A stretch of DNA of 64,000 bases, from assembly GCF_003958645.1 (NCBI RefSeq), contig NZ_RXLO01000007.1, forward strand, positions 1 to 64,000, read 5' to 3'. Below, one piece after another: positions 17,224 to 26,169 of this stretch. The translations under genes and the position numbers were made by a program. Each line of letters opens with the position of its first letter. The first letter of the stretch is position 1. Under the pieces are notes generated by a model. It was not told where the DNA came from, did no database searches, and was given only the letters and a program-made list of their open reading frames with translations. Source of the stretch: Chitinophaga rhizosphaerae. GTDB lineage: Bacteria > Bacteroidota > Bacteroidia > Chitinophagales > Chitinophagaceae.

Positions 17224-18567
17224 GTGAAGAAATTTATCGAAACCATAAAGAACATCTGGAGTATCGAGGACCTGCGTAAACGCATCCTCACAACGTTGCT
17301 CCTGGTACTGGTATACCGTGTTGGTTCCTATATCACCCTTCCCGGTCTCGATCCCAACGAGCTGGCCAAATTCTCCGAGACTTCCCAGCAAGGTATCCTG
17401 GGGCTGTTCAACATGTTTGCCGGTGGGTCCTTCTCCCGCGCATCCATCTTCGCCCTCGGTATCATGCCCTATATCTCGGCGTCTATCGCCATTCAGCTCC
17501 TCACGATCGCCGTTCCCTATTTCCAGAAATTACAGAAAGAAGGTGACAGCGGCCGGAAGAAGATCAACCAATACACCCGCCTGCTCACTGTAATCGTGAC
17601 GGCTTTCCAGGCCAGTGCCTACGTTGCGTACCTCAGAACGCAATCCGGTGCGGCGCTCATTCCCGCATACGGCGGCTTCATGTTCTGGCTCTCCACCACC
17701 GTGGTGCTGACCGCCGGAACGCTGTTCGTTATGTGGCTGGGTGAAAAAATCACGGATAAGGGCATTGGTAACGGTACCTCCATCATCATCATGATGGGCA
17801 TCCTCGCCCGCCTCCCCGAATCCCTCCTGCAGGAATTCTCCCTGAAAACAACGGGCGCCGGCGGCGGTCTGCTCATCTTCCTCGTGGAAATTGCCATGTT
17901 CATCGTTATCACCATCGGGCTCATCCTGCTGGTACAGGGAACACGCAAAATCCCGGTGAATTACGCCAAGAGGATCGTAGGCAATAAACAATACGGTGGC
18001 GTTCGCCAGTTCATTCCCCTCAAAGTGAATGCTGCAGGCGTTATGCCCATCATCTTCGCCCAGGCTATCATGTTCATCCCCGCCACGGCGATCGGTTTTG
18101 CCACCCAGAGCGAAGGCGCGTCCGGCTTCATCCGTATCTTCAGCGATCACACCAACCCCTGGTACAATGTGATCTATGCTGTACTGGTGATCGTCTTCAC
18201 GTTCTTCTACACCGCACTCATTTTCAACCCCACCCAAATGGCGGATGAAATGAAACGCAACAACGGGTTCATCCCCGGTGTGAAACCCGGTAAAGCTACT
18301 GCCGACTACATCGGCGCCGTTATGGACCGAATCACCCTCCCGGGCTCGATGTTCCTGGCGCTCGTAGGCGTACTTCCCGGTATCGCGGCCGCACTCAACG
18401 TGAATAGCCAGTTTGCCACCTTCTTCGGTGGTACCTCGCTGCTGATCATGGTAGGTGTAATCCTCGATACCCTGCAACAGATCGAAAGCCAGCTGCTCAT
18501 GCGTCACTACGACGGTCTCATGAGCTCCGGCCGCATCAAGGGCAGAACCTCACCCGCCAACGCATAA
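17224..18567 (+). CDS. secY: preprotein translocase subunit SecY
   Basis: 447 residues, the channel subunit of the Sec translocon in the inner membrane. The start is GTG at 17224, giving MKKFIETIKNIWSIEDLRKRI; no ATG fits. About ten membrane segments can be seen. Typical blocks are TLPGLDPN near TM1, GIMPYISASIAIQLL (about 79-93), the cytosolic loop KIPVNYAKR (about 240-248), and FTFFYTALIFNPTQMADEMK near residue 330. The gene closes the S10-spc transcription unit and is followed by a terminator. Confidence 0.97.
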   Translation: MKKFIETIKNIWSIEDLRKRILTTLLLVLVYRVGSYITLPGLDPNELAKFSETSQQGILGLFNMFAGGSFSRASIFALGIMPYISASIAIQLLTIAVPYFQKLQKEGDSGRKKINQYTRLLTVIVTAFQASAYVAYLRTQSGAALIPAYGGFMFWLSTTVVLTAGTLFVMWLGEKITDKGIGNGTSIIIMMGILARLPESLLQEFSLKTTGAGGGLLIFLVEIAMFIVITIGLILLVQGTRKIPVNYAKRIVGNKQYGGVRQFIPLKVNAAGVMPIIFAQAIMFIPATAIGFATQSEGASGFIRIFSDHTNPWYNVIYAVLVIVFTFFYTALIFNPTQMADEMKRNNGFIPGVKPGKATADYIGAVMDRITLPGSMFLALVGVLPGIAAALNVNSQFATFFGGTSLLIMVGVILDTLQQIESQLLMRHYDGLMSSGRIKGRTSPANA

Positions 18568-18584
18568 CCCGGCAAATATATTGG

Positions 18585-18624
18585 CAGCCATCCTGAACTA
18601 ATGAGCAGGATGGCTGTTTTGTTT
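18585..18624 (+). terminator. terminator after secY
   Basis: An 11-bp perfect stem CAGCCATCCTG / CAGGATGGCTG is followed by TTTTGTTT. A second small hairpin (ATGCCG / CGGCAT, then TTTTTAG) sits at 18631-18648. Together they separate the S10-spc unit from map. Confidence 0.85.
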
Positions 18625-18652
18625 ACGGCAATGCCGTCTCGGCATTTTTAGT

Positions 18653-18660
18653 TAATTTTG
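18653..18660 (+). promoter_or_regulatory. map promoter -7 element
   Basis: TAATTTTG matches TAnnTTTG. Its last G is only 6 nt before the map ATG, so the transcript would be almost leaderless. Confidence 0.6.
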
Positions 18661-18666
18661 TAAGTT

Positions 18667-19473
18667 ATGATTCATTATAAGACAAAAGAAGAAATTGAGC
18701 TGATGCGTGAAAGCGCCCAGCTGGTAAGCGCCACCCTCGCTGAGGTGGCCCGCCGGCTGAAGCCCGGCATGAGCACGCTGGACGTCGACGCCATCGCGGA
18801 GCAATTCATCCGGGATCATGGTGCGGTGCCCTCCTTCAAAAATTATAAAGGGTTTCCCAATACCTGCTGCATTTCCGTGAACGAAGCGGTTGTGCATGGC
18901 ATTCCCAATGCATATGTGATCAAGGAGGGCGACCTCGTTTCGGTAGACGTTGGGGTGTTCAAGAACGGATTCCATGGCGACAGCGCCTATACCTTCGCGA
19001 TAGGGGAGGTTCCGGCGCACGTACGGAAGCTGATGGCCGCAACGAAGGTGGCGCTCAACAAGGGCATCGAAAAGGCCGTTGTGGGCAACCGGGTGGGCGA
19101 TATTGCCTATGCTATCCAGGATTACCTGGAGAAGGAGCGGGGATATGGCGTAGTGCGGGAGCTGGTAGGCCACGGATTGGGCCGTAACCTTCATGAAGAC
19201 CCCCAGGTGCCGAATTATGGCCGCCGGGGCAGTGGTGCGGTGCTGAAGGATGGATTGGTGATCGCGATCGAGCCGATGGTGAATCTGGGTACCCGGGACG
19301 TGGAGTACCTGGAAGATGGATGGACGGTTGTGACGAGAGACCGGAAGGTGTCGGTCCACTACGAACATACGGTTTCGGTGCAGAAGGGGAAGGCCGACAT
19401 GCTGTCCACTTTTGTGGAAATCGAGGCGGCTGAGCAGCAAAACCCGGTGTTGTCGGCGGCGGTGGTGCAATAA
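18667..19473 (+). CDS. map: type I methionine aminopeptidase
   Basis: 268 residues. The enzyme removes the initiator Met from nascent proteins using two metal ions. Metal ligands are visible in VSVDVGVFKNGFHGDSA (two Asp), GHGLGRNLHEDP (His), IAIEPMV (Glu) and YEHTVSV (Glu); the substrate His lies in EAVVHGIPN. The N-terminus MIHYKTKEEIELMRESAQL aligns with type Ia enzymes, confirming the ATG at 18667 although the likely promoter is immediately upstream. The last 20 or so residues (EAAEQQNPVLSAAVVQ) extend beyond the catalytic fold. Confidence 0.95.
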   Translation: MIHYKTKEEIELMRESAQLVSATLAEVARRLKPGMSTLDVDAIAEQFIRDHGAVPSFKNYKGFPNTCCISVNEAVVHGIPNAYVIKEGDLVSVDVGVFKNGFHGDSAYTFAIGEVPAHVRKLMAATKVALNKGIEKAVVGNRVGDIAYAIQDYLEKERGYGVVRELVGHGLGRNLHEDPQVPNYGRRGSGAVLKDGLVIAIEPMVNLGTRDVEYLEDGWTVVTRDRKVSVHYEHTVSVQKGKADMLSTFVEIEAAEQQNPVLSAAVVQ

Positions 19474-19628
19474 AATGCTCCATGTCAATAAGTATTCCTA
19501 TATACATATCATCTTGTTTTGTAGATAGTTACAGAATTATTCACAACAGGAGGGGGGGCTTTATCCACAATCCGGATATTTAAAAATATTATTTGCCCTA
19601 AATTTTTCTCTTTCAGAAACTTTTATGG

Positions 19629-19636
19629 TATCTTTG
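19629..19636 (+). promoter_or_regulatory. infA / alpha operon promoter -7 element
   Basis: TATCTTTG followed by GCATTCC fits the Bacteroidota -7 element; the infA ATG is 18 nt downstream. It lies in a 180-nt AT-rich gap after map and probably drives infA-rpmJ-rpsM and beyond. Confidence 0.7.
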
Positions 19637-19653
19637 CATTCCTAAAAATTTTT

Positions 19654-19872
19654 ATGGCGAAACAGGCACTGATTAAACAGGATGGTATTATTCTCGAAGC
19701 CTTATCAAATGCGATGTTCCGGGTGAAACTGGAAAACGGGCATGAGATTTTGGCGACCATTTCTGGGAAAATGCGGATGCACTATATTCGCATCCTGCCG
19801 GGCGACAAGGTTGGGGTTGAGATGAGCCCTTATGATTTGAGCAGGGGTCGTATAATTTTCAGGTATAAATAA
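19654..19872 (+). CDS. infA: translation initiation factor IF-1
   Basis: 72 residues, exactly the usual size of the S1/OB-fold factor that occupies the A site during initiation. [38 protein letters not shown] (as [13 protein letters not shown]), [23 protein letters not shown] (as [15 protein letters not shown]) and the end IFRYK are diagnostic. Confidence 0.96.
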   Translation: MAKQALIKQDGIILEALSNAMFRVKLENGHEILATISGKMRMHYIRILPGDKVGVEMSPYDLSRGRIIFRYK

Positions 19873-19906
19873 TAAAATACACTAGTAGATTTATAACTAT
19901 TGACTC

Positions 19907-20023
19907 ATGAAAGTAAGAGCTTCCATCAAGAAAAGAAGTGCAGACTGCAAGATCGTTCGCCGCAAGGGTAAATTGCTGGTGATCAACAAAAAGAATCCCC
20001 GTTTTAAGCAACGTCAGGGATAA
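19907..20023 (+). CDS. rpmJ: 50S ribosomal protein L36, zinc-ligand-poor form
   Basis: A 38-residue frame, [19 protein letters not shown] then [19 protein letters not shown], is unmistakably L36. Of the four zinc ligands of E. coli L36 (Cys11, Cys14, Cys27, His33) only Cys14 remains; the others read Ser, Asn and Phe. It is therefore a metal-free form, matching the zinc-free S14 and S4 of this cluster. It lies 34 nt after infA and 46 nt before rpsM, the usual place. Confidence 0.95.
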   Translation: MKVRASIKKRSADCKIVRRKGKLLVINKKNPRFKQRQG

Positions 20024-20069
20024 TCGCATCTGTTACTCATTATAAAGAATAATAAACTAAACAATTAAT

Positions 20070-20450
20070 ATGGCACGTATAGCCGGTATTGATCTTCCTA
20101 AGAACAAAAGGGGTGAAATTGGACTGACCTACATCTTCGGAATCGGTCACTCTACTTCAGTATATATCCTGAACAAAGCTGAAATTGACCTGAACAAGAA
20201 AGTGAAGGATTGGAATGACGATGAGCAAGCTGCGATTCGTAACATTATCAACGCCGAGCTGAAAGTTGAAGGTCAACTGCGTTCCGAGGTTCAGATGAAC
20301 ATCAAGCGTTTGCTGGATATCGCCTGCTACCGTGGTCTGCGTCACCGTAAAGGTCTGCCGGTTAGAGGCCAGCGTACCCGTACCAACAGCCGTACCCGTA
20401 AAGGTAAGCGTAAGACGGTTGCAGGTAAAAAGAAGGCACCGAAGAAATAG
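20070..20450 (+). CDS. rpsM: 30S ribosomal protein S13
   Basis: 126 residues. [26 protein letters not shown] (as [13 protein letters not shown]), the helix-two-turn-helix region, and the tail [25 protein letters not shown] (as [15 protein letters not shown]) identify S13, which contacts the P-site tRNA and bridges the subunits. The Lys-rich end [10 protein letters not shown] is usual. The 111-nt gap after it holds only a short CCTCC/GGAGG stem at 20475-20494. Confidence 0.96.
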   Translation: MARIAGIDLPKNKRGEIGLTYIFGIGHSTSVYILNKAEIDLNKKVKDWNDDEQAAIRNIINAELKVEGQLRSEVQMNIKRLLDIACYRGLRHRKGLPVRGQRTRTNSRTRKGKRKTVAGKKKAPKK

Positions 20451-20561
20451 TGATAAATTCCCTGGTCTGCTGGTCCTCCGTCCAAATCCGGGAGGCGGCG
20501 GCATAAGGGGTTTTTATAGACAAGCGGATTTGGAGTTTCATAGTAGGAATTTTAACGTATT

Positions 20562-20960
20562 ATGGCAAAAGCATCAAATACTAAAGCTGCCGCTAAAAAG
20601 AGGGTAGTAAAAGTGGATAACTTCGGAGATGTTCATATCTCTGCAAGTTTCAACAACATCATCGTGAGCATCACCAACAAGCAGGGTCAGGTTATCTCCT
20701 GGTCGTCTGCTGGTAAGATGGGCTTCAAGGGTTCTAAAAAGAACACTCCTTATGCTGCTCAGCTGGCTGCTAGCGATGCCGCCAAAACTGCAATCGACGC
20801 TGGCCTGAAAAGAGCTGACGTATTTGTGAAGGGACCCGGCGCCGGCCGTGAAAGCGCAATCCGCGCCATCGCGAATTCCGGTATCGAGGTAACCCTCATC
20901 AAAGACGTGACTCCGCTGCCGCACAACGGTTGCCGTCCTCCGAAAAAGAGAAGGGTATAG
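20562..20960 (+). CDS. rpsK: 30S ribosomal protein S11
   Basis: 132 residues. [20 protein letters not shown] (as [15 protein letters not shown]), [20 protein letters not shown] (as [16 protein letters not shown]) and the basic end [16 protein letters not shown] are diagnostic of S11, part of the 30S platform at the mRNA exit. The usual NG site that forms isoaspartate in E. coli is present as HNG. Confidence 0.96.
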   Translation: MAKASNTKAAAKKRVVKVDNFGDVHISASFNNIIVSITNKQGQVISWSSAGKMGFKGSKKNTPYAAQLAASDAAKTAIDAGLKRADVFVKGPGAGRESAIRAIANSGIEVTLIKDVTPLPHNGCRPPKKRRV

Positions 20961-20975
20961 TCTCGAGATATTCCG

Positions 20976-21023
20976 ATACGAATTATCCGGTGCAATTGAA
21001 CTTTTGTACCGGTTAATTCGTAT
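20976..21023 (+). other. long stem-loop in the rpsK-rpsD gap
   Basis: ATACGAATTA pairs with TAATTCGTAT, and inside it CCGGTGCAA pairs with TTGTACCGG (one G-U), giving a nearly continuous stem of about 19 bp with an 8-nt loop. No T run follows. It precedes rpsD, whose product S4 represses the alpha operon in E. coli through a different leader structure. Confidence 0.55.
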
Positions 21024-21130
21024 TCGTAGTTAATATTTTATTACATTTATTATTCACCAGTGGGTGCACGATCGGATTTTAAGATTTTTAAATGAGCGTG
21101 CATCATAACTAAAAATCTGCAACACAGAAC

Positions 21131-21736
21131 ATGGCAAGGTACACAGGACCAAAGACCAAGATCTCCAGGATTTTTGGAGAGCCCATTTTAGGTAATGGCA
21201 AGTATTTAGGCAAGAACAGCAACCCTCCCGGTCAGCACGGCGCACAACGCAAGCGTAAGCAACTGGGCGAGTACGCGCTCCAGCTGAGAGAGAAACAAAA
21301 AGCGAAGTACACTTACGGCGTACTGGAGAAACAGTTCCGTAACCTCTTCGAAGAAGCTAACCGTCGTAAAGGCGTTACTGGTGAAGTATTGATCAAACTG
21401 CTGGAAGCACGTCTGGATAACACCGTGTTCCGCATGGGTATCGCTCCTTCCCGCCCGGCTGCCCGTCAGCTCGTTTCCCACAAACACGTTACCGTTAACG
21501 GCGTGGTGGTAAACGTTCCTTCCTACCAGCTGAAACCCGGAGACATCGTAGGCCTCGAGGCTAAATCCGCAGGCAACACCGCGGTTACCAGCCAGGTTCG
21601 TGGCAAGAACCCCAAGTACAACTGGGTAGACTTCAACGAGAAAGAACTGAGAGGTACTTTCATCGCTTACCCCGAAAGAGAATCTGTTCCCGAAAACATT
21701 AAGGAGCAGCTGATCGTGGAATTGTACAGCAAGTAA
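21131..21736 (+). CDS. rpsD: 30S ribosomal protein S4
   Basis: 201 residues, S4 family, the primary 16S binder and assembly initiator. [40 protein letters not shown] (as [12 protein letters not shown]) and the S4 RNA-binding domain [31 protein letters not shown] (as [20 protein letters not shown]) are present. The N-terminus lacks the four Cys of zinc-type S4. It sits between rpsK and rpoA as in other bacteria. Confidence 0.97.
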   Translation: MARYTGPKTKISRIFGEPILGNGKYLGKNSNPPGQHGAQRKRKQLGEYALQLREKQKAKYTYGVLEKQFRNLFEEANRRKGVTGEVLIKLLEARLDNTVFRMGIAPSRPAARQLVSHKHVTVNGVVVNVPSYQLKPGDIVGLEAKSAGNTAVTSQVRGKNPKYNWVDFNEKELRGTFIAYPERESVPENIKEQLIVELYSK

Positions 21737-21744
21737 TAACGTTA

Positions 21745-21771
21745 TAGCCATCCCGTAACCCGGGATGGCTA
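21745..21771 (+). other. hairpin in the rpsD-rpoA gap
   Basis: A perfect 11-bp stem TAGCCATCCCG / CGGGATGGCTA with a 5-nt loop, followed by TATCC rather than T residues. Strong stem, weak terminator. Confidence 0.5.
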
Positions 21772-21813
21772 TATCCGTATAACATACCTTAAAAACATAA
21801 ATCAAGCATATCA

Positions 21814-22809
21814 ATGGCAATTCTTAATTTCCAAAAGCCTGACAAGATCGTTTTGCAGAAGTCTACCGACTTTGAAGCTCAATTCGAATTCCGTCCGTTA
21901 GAACCGGGTTATGGTGTGACAATTGGTAACGCGCTCCGCCGCGTGCTGTTGTCGTCTTTGGAGGGCTATGCCATTGTGGGTATCAAGATCGAAGGCGCTG
22001 ATCACGAGTTTGGCACCCTGAAAGGGATCACGGAAGACGTTACTGAAATCATCCTCAACCTGAAACAGGTTCGTTTCAAGAAGATCGTTGAGAATGAAGT
22101 AGGCAGCGAGAAAATCCAGATCTCTATCAAGGGCAAAACCGAGTTCCGGGCAGATATGATCGAGAAAGCGACCAACTCTTTCCAGATCATGAACCCCGAA
22201 CTGTTGATCTGCACCCTGGATCCTTCCGCCAAGCTGGACATCGAGCTGACCATCGGCAAAGGCCGCGGTTACGTTCCGGCAGAGGAAAACAGACCCAAAG
22301 ATGCAGTGTTTGGTTATATCGCGATCGATTCCGTGTTCACGCCCATCAAAAACGTGAAATACAGCATCGAGAACACCCGTGTGGAGCAGAAGACCGACTA
22401 CGAGAAACTGATCATGGAAGTAGTGACAGACGGTACCATCCATCCGGAAGAAGCGGTAAAACAAGCGTCCCGTATCCTCATCCAGCACCTGATGATCATC
22501 ACCGATGAGAACATCAGCTTTGATACCAAAGACACTGAGAAAGAAGATGTGGTAGACGAACAAACCCTGCAGCTGCGCAAGATCCTGAAAACTCCCCTGG
22601 AAGACCTGGATCTGAGCGTACGCGCATTCAACTGCCTGAAAGCGGCTAAAATCAACTCCCTGAGCGAACTGGTACAGTACGAACAGGAAGAACTGATGAA
22701 ATTCCGCAACTTCGGTCAGAAATCCCTCAGCGAGATCGAACAAGTGCTGGGCGAAAGAGGCCTGCATTTCGGTATGGACCTGTCCAAACTGAAACTCGAC
22801 GAAGAATAG
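21814..22809 (+). CDS. rpoA: DNA-directed RNA polymerase subunit alpha
   Basis: 331 residues. The N-terminal assembly domain (about 1-230) shows [28 protein letters not shown] (as [18 protein letters not shown]) and the C-terminal domain (about 255-325) shows [32 protein letters not shown]. The linker is acidic ([14 protein letters not shown]). The CTD contacts UP elements and activators in other bacteria. It is in the usual place between rpsD and rplQ. Confidence 0.98.
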   Translation: MAILNFQKPDKIVLQKSTDFEAQFEFRPLEPGYGVTIGNALRRVLLSSLEGYAIVGIKIEGADHEFGTLKGITEDVTEIILNLKQVRFKKIVENEVGSEKIQISIKGKTEFRADMIEKATNSFQIMNPELLICTLDPSAKLDIELTIGKGRGYVPAEENRPKDAVFGYIAIDSVFTPIKNVKYSIENTRVEQKTDYEKLIMEVVTDGTIHPEEAVKQASRILIQHLMIITDENISFDTKDTEKEDVVDEQTLQLRKILKTPLEDLDLSVRAFNCLKAAKINSLSELVQYEQEELMKFRNFGQKSLSEIEQVLGERGLHFGMDLSKLKLDEE

Positions 22810-22823
22810 TATTCATTTCGTAA

Positions 22824-22851
22824 ATCACGCCGCCGTTAGGATGGGCGTGAT
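22824..22851 (+). other. hairpin in the rpoA-rplQ gap
   Basis: A perfect 8-bp stem ATCACGCC / GGCGTGAT with a 12-nt loop is followed by TTGCATTTTA. It could be a partial terminator that lowers rplQ expression. Confidence 0.4.
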
Positions 22852-22918
22852 TTGCATTTTATAACAAGTACCTTGCAATTCCTGACACGGTGCGAGGGAA
22901 ACCAAATAACAAAAAGTC

Positions 22919-23404
22919 ATGCGTCACGGAAAGAAATTGAACAAACTGAGCCGCACGTCCGCTCACCGCAAAAGCCTCATGAGCAACCTGGCTTGCGAAC
23001 TCATTGCTCACAAACGTATCACCACCACCCTGGCAAAAGCCAAAGCGCTCCGCGTTTACGTGGAACCCCTGCTGACCCGTGGTAAAACCGACGACACCCA
23101 CAACCGTCGTATCGTGTTCAGCTACCTGCAGGACAAAGAAGCGATCCAGGAACTGTTCGGCCCCATCAGCGAGAAAATCGCCAGCCGTCCCGGTGGATAC
23201 ACCCGTATCATCAAGCTTGGCAAACGTATCGGTGACAACGCCGAAACTGCGCTGATCGAACTGGTTGACTTCAACGAAATCTACGGTAAAACTGCCGCTG
23301 CTGATAAAGCTCCTGCCAAGAAAACCCGTCGTGCCGGCGGTAAGAAGAAAGCGGAAGCTGAAGGCGCTGAAGCACCTGCTGCTGAAGAAAAAGCTGCTGA
23401 GTAG
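22919..23404 (+). CDS. rplQ: 50S ribosomal protein L17 with charged tail
   Basis: 161 residues. The L17 core is [21 protein letters not shown] (as [18 protein letters not shown]), [20 protein letters not shown] (as [12 protein letters not shown]) and [24 protein letters not shown] (as [15 protein letters not shown]), ending about residue 125. The remaining 35 or so residues are a Lys/Ala then Glu/Ala-rich tail ([25 protein letters not shown]). Such extensions are common in Bacteroidota L17. It ends the cluster, 22 nt before a strong terminator. Confidence 0.96.
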   Translation: MRHGKKLNKLSRTSAHRKSLMSNLACELIAHKRITTTLAKAKALRVYVEPLLTRGKTDDTHNRRIVFSYLQDKEAIQELFGPISEKIASRPGGYTRIIKLGKRIGDNAETALIELVDFNEIYGKTAAADKAPAKKTRRAGGKKKAEAEGAEAPAAEEKAAE

Positions 23405-23425
23405 TTTTTCGAAAAAGCTATACGC

Positions 23426-23458
23426 AAGGGATAAGGCCTACGCCTTATCCCTTTTTTT
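23426..23458 (+). terminator. terminator of the alpha operon
   Basis: A 12-bp perfect stem AAGGGATAAGGC / GCCTTATCCCTT with a CTAC loop and a T run. It closes the ribosomal protein cluster. Confidence 0.9.
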
Positions 23459-23696
23459 ATGCGTGATGTGGGAAAACCCGGAAGCGTAAGTTCGATGATA
23501 AAAGCCGGTGTGCGGATTGCTGTTTCGGGGAAGCGAGAGAAGGTATCAGGAACCCTGCTGGATGGAGGAAGCGCCTGGATTAAGCGTCAACGCTGGGTTT
23601 CCGGGGGAGGAAATGAAGGATAGTCCAAAAGGTTGTAGCATCCGCCAATGTTAAAGTGGAAGGAGGATCGTTGATGGGACAAAAAGTCACTGTTTT

Positions 23697-23990
23697 ATGA
23701 GATATTTGAAAGTAATTTGGCTGCATGGTTTAGATGATGAACCCCAATTCATCTACAGTGAAATCGGCGATGATGCTTATGAGTTGCGGAAAGTAGAGAT
23801 TTATAAGGACAGGACTTTCGGCCTTGCTTCAGTGGAATTCGAGTTCGGGGGGACTGTATTAGCGGAAATTCAGATACCGGGTATTGAAGAGATCGCCGGA
23901 AATGCCGCGTTATTGCCGAAAGAAATTGGGAAAGATGAATTTGAGGACGTTTGGTTCGGATGTGTTAACTATTTGGATAAGAAGCATTGA
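23697..23990 (+). CDS. DUF6881-family protein, possibly immunity-like
   Basis: 97 residues. The pattern MRYLKVIWLHGLDDEPQ, FIYSEIGDDAYELRKVEIYKD, then EIQIPGIEEIAGN and a final Phe/Trp-rich segment resembles the DUF6881 domain, small proteins often met near polymorphic toxins as immunity partners. I recognise the family by pattern only. No toxin gene is adjacent: the 238 nt upstream contain only a 42-codon frame with no family match. It is flanked by the ribosomal terminator and a zinc-ribbon gene, so it may be an orphan. Confidence 0.65.
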   Translation: MRYLKVIWLHGLDDEPQFIYSEIGDDAYELRKVEIYKDRTFGLASVEFEFGGTVLAEIQIPGIEEIAGNAALLPKEIGKDEFEDVWFGCVNYLDKKH

Positions 23991-24073
23991 CTGCTTTCAG
24001 TGGCCGGCCGTCAAATTTTGGTTATATATAGAAAAAACGTAATTTAGTGTTACCGGCACCTAATATCCTCCCT

Positions 24074-24883
24074 ATGAACTACATGAAATGCCAGCACTGT
24101 ACCGAATACAGTGCATTAAAATCCGAATACCTCACGTTCTGCGACCATTGCGGCAAGAAATTTCCCATCATTTATAAAGATTGGCTGGCATATCATCCGG
24201 AAGGCAACCTGGAAGCATTCGGGCTGGAAAACGGTATTACCGGGAAGGAATATGCTGCCATGGAGCGCCGCAGGGAGCGGAAGGCCCAGTTCACGCTACG
24301 GAAGAAGGGGGCACTGGCTTTCGGGGTCATCTGTTTTGTGGCGGTGCTGGGACTGAGTTTCCTGTACGGGCCCTATCTGATGGCGTTTTTTAAGGAGCCC
24401 ACGGTGTCTGCCACGCTGCTGCAGGACGATCAGTGGCGGACTTTCAAGGGGCACCTCATACGGATACAGACACCGCTGTCCCTGCGGCCCGAATCCCCCA
24501 ACGACCGTCCCAATATGCACAAAAAAGCCTTCCAGGCCGGTGGAAAGGCGGAAGGGATCGTGATCCGGATGGAAGAATCGGTATTCCTGGCGCAGGCCAG
24601 CGTGATCCTGGAGGAGGCGGCGCAGCTGACGGCCCGCGAAATGGAGACCAGGCCCGGGGTTTCCCGGTTCAGTTACACTTCCCGCGAACTGCAGCTCGAC
24701 GGCCAACCGGCATTATTACAACAGGGGACGTATGTCTTACAGGAAACTTCACCCGTTGCTTTTCACAGCGTTATTTTCGTAAAAGGCGGCAGCCAGGTAC
24801 AGTTGCTGGTCACCCATTCGGCCGACGATCCCGTCGGTAAACAAGCGGCTGACAAAATCATGACATCCATTCATTTGAATTGA
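24074..24883 (+). CDS. zinc-ribbon membrane protein of unknown function
   Basis: 269 residues from the ATG at 24074 (another ATG follows at 24083; a GTG at 24047 is possible). A zinc-ribbon begins the protein (CQHC...CDHCGKKF), followed by a soluble segment, a basic stretch (ERRRERKAQFTLRKK) and one membrane helix about residues 87-108 (ALAFGVICFVAVLGLSF). The remaining 150 residues look periplasmic and end with a pattern of strands and a helix (KQAADKIMTSIHLN). I do not recognise a function. It lies alone upstream of carA. Confidence 0.7.
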   Translation: MNYMKCQHCTEYSALKSEYLTFCDHCGKKFPIIYKDWLAYHPEGNLEAFGLENGITGKEYAAMERRRERKAQFTLRKKGALAFGVICFVAVLGLSFLYGPYLMAFFKEPTVSATLLQDDQWRTFKGHLIRIQTPLSLRPESPNDRPNMHKKAFQAGGKAEGIVIRMEESVFLAQASVILEEAAQLTAREMETRPGVSRFSYTSRELQLDGQPALLQQGTYVLQETSPVAFHSVIFVKGGSQVQLLVTHSADDPVGKQAADKIMTSIHLN

Positions 24884-24918
24884 TCGGAAAAACCTGCACG
24901 AAATTCAAAATCATGCCC

Positions 24919-24926
24919 TAACTTTG
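24919..24926 (+). promoter_or_regulatory. carA promoter -7 element
   Basis: TAACTTTG matches TAnnTTTG and lies 53 nt before carA. No PyrR-type or other attenuator hairpin is seen in the short leader. Confidence 0.65.
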
Positions 24927-24978
24927 CGCAGTTTTAATCGTCCTTTTCGGGACATAAAAAAAGTAAGGGTAAGAAGAA

Positions 24979-26094
24979 ATGCCGCAGACTATCAGATCCA
25001 CACAGCCTGCCATGCTGTTGCTCGAAGATGGCACCGTTTTCCACGGAAAAGCGTTCGGTAAAGTAGGTACCGCGTCCGGGGAACTTTGTTTCAATACCGG
25101 GATGACCGGCTACCAGGAGGTGTTCACAGACCCTTCCTACAAAGGTCAGGTGCTGATCATGAACAACTGCTACGTAGGTAACTACGGCACCAAAAAGGAA
25201 GACGTGGAATCCAGTTCCGTAAAGATCAGTGGTCTGATCTGCAAGAACATCGCTTCCAACTACTCCCGCAAAATGGCAGACCAGAGCCTCGCCACTTTCC
25301 TGGAAGAGAATAACCTGGTAGCCATTCACGAAGTAGACACCCGTGCGCTGGTGGCCCACATCCGCAACAAGGGCGCCATGAACTGCATCATCTCCTCCGA
25401 AATCCTCGATGAACAGGAGCTGGCCAACCGCCTGAAAGAAGTTCCTTCCATGGAAGGCCTCGCGCTTTGCGCCGAAGTGTCGACCAAAGAGCCTTATTTC
25501 GTAGGTGACCCCAACGCAGACATCCGTATCGCGGTGCTGGACAACGGGGTGAAGCGCAACATGCTCAAATGCCTCTCCGAAAAAGGCGCTTACCTGAAAG
25601 TGCACCCCACGCAAACATCTTTCGAAACCTGCGAGGAGTTCAAGCCGCACGCTTATTTCATCTCCAACGGCCCTGGCGACCCTGCTCCGCTGACTTACGC
25701 CGTGGAAACCATCAAGAAAGTACTGGCTGCCGGGCGCCCGCTCTTCGGCATCTGCCTCGGGCATCAGCTGCTGGCCATGGCCAACGGGATCCCGACGTAT
25801 AAAATGCACCACGGTCACCGCGGACTGAACCACCCGGTGAAGAACCTGCAGACCGGCAAGTGCGAGATCACTACGCAGAACCACGGTTTCGCGATCGATA
25901 AGCAGGCGGTGGAAGCTTCCGAGAACGTGGAAGTGACCCACATCAACCTGAACGACAATTCCGTGGAAGGTATCCGGATCAAGAACAAACCGGCGTTTTC
26001 GGTGCAATATCACCCGGAAAGCACGCCTGGTCCGCACGATTCGCGTTACCTTTTCGATGATTTCTTTACAATGATCCGCAACCATACCAAGTAA
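24979..26094 (+). CDS. carA: carbamoyl-phosphate synthase small subunit
   Basis: 371 residues; the glutamine amidotransferase subunit that supplies ammonia to CarB for pyrimidine and arginine synthesis. The N-terminal domain shows LLLEDGTVFHGKAFGK and FNTGMTGYQEVFTDPSY; the GATase domain shows FGICLGHQLLA with the catalytic Cys (about residue 258) and HPESTPGPHDS with the His and Glu of the triad. carB is not adjacent: the next plus-strand gene is kilobases away, so the two subunits are unlinked here. Confidence 0.96.
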   Translation: MPQTIRSTQPAMLLLEDGTVFHGKAFGKVGTASGELCFNTGMTGYQEVFTDPSYKGQVLIMNNCYVGNYGTKKEDVESSSVKISGLICKNIASNYSRKMADQSLATFLEENNLVAIHEVDTRALVAHIRNKGAMNCIISSEILDEQELANRLKEVPSMEGLALCAEVSTKEPYFVGDPNADIRIAVLDNGVKRNMLKCLSEKGAYLKVHPTQTSFETCEEFKPHAYFISNGPGDPAPLTYAVETIKKVLAAGRPLFGICLGHQLLAMANGIPTYKMHHGHRGLNHPVKNLQTGKCEITTQNHGFAIDKQAVEASENVEVTHINLNDNSVEGIRIKNKPAFSVQYHPESTPGPHDSRYLFDDFFTMIRNHTK

Positions 26095-26120
26095 GGTGTG
26101 AATGCGACAAGATAGGGAAG

Positions 26121-26145
26121 AGGCCTCCGCAAGGGGGCCTTTTTT
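26121..26145 (+). terminator. carA terminator
   Basis: AGGCCTCC / GGGGGCCT with a GCAA loop and a run of six T, 26 nt after the carA stop. Confidence 0.85.
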
Positions 26146-26169
26146 ATGCCCGTAAATGAGGGTGGGGGA

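Noticed and set aside
23495-23623. 42-codon frame after the ribosomal terminator
   Set aside because: Too short, no family match; kept only as a possible remnant near the DUF6881 gene.
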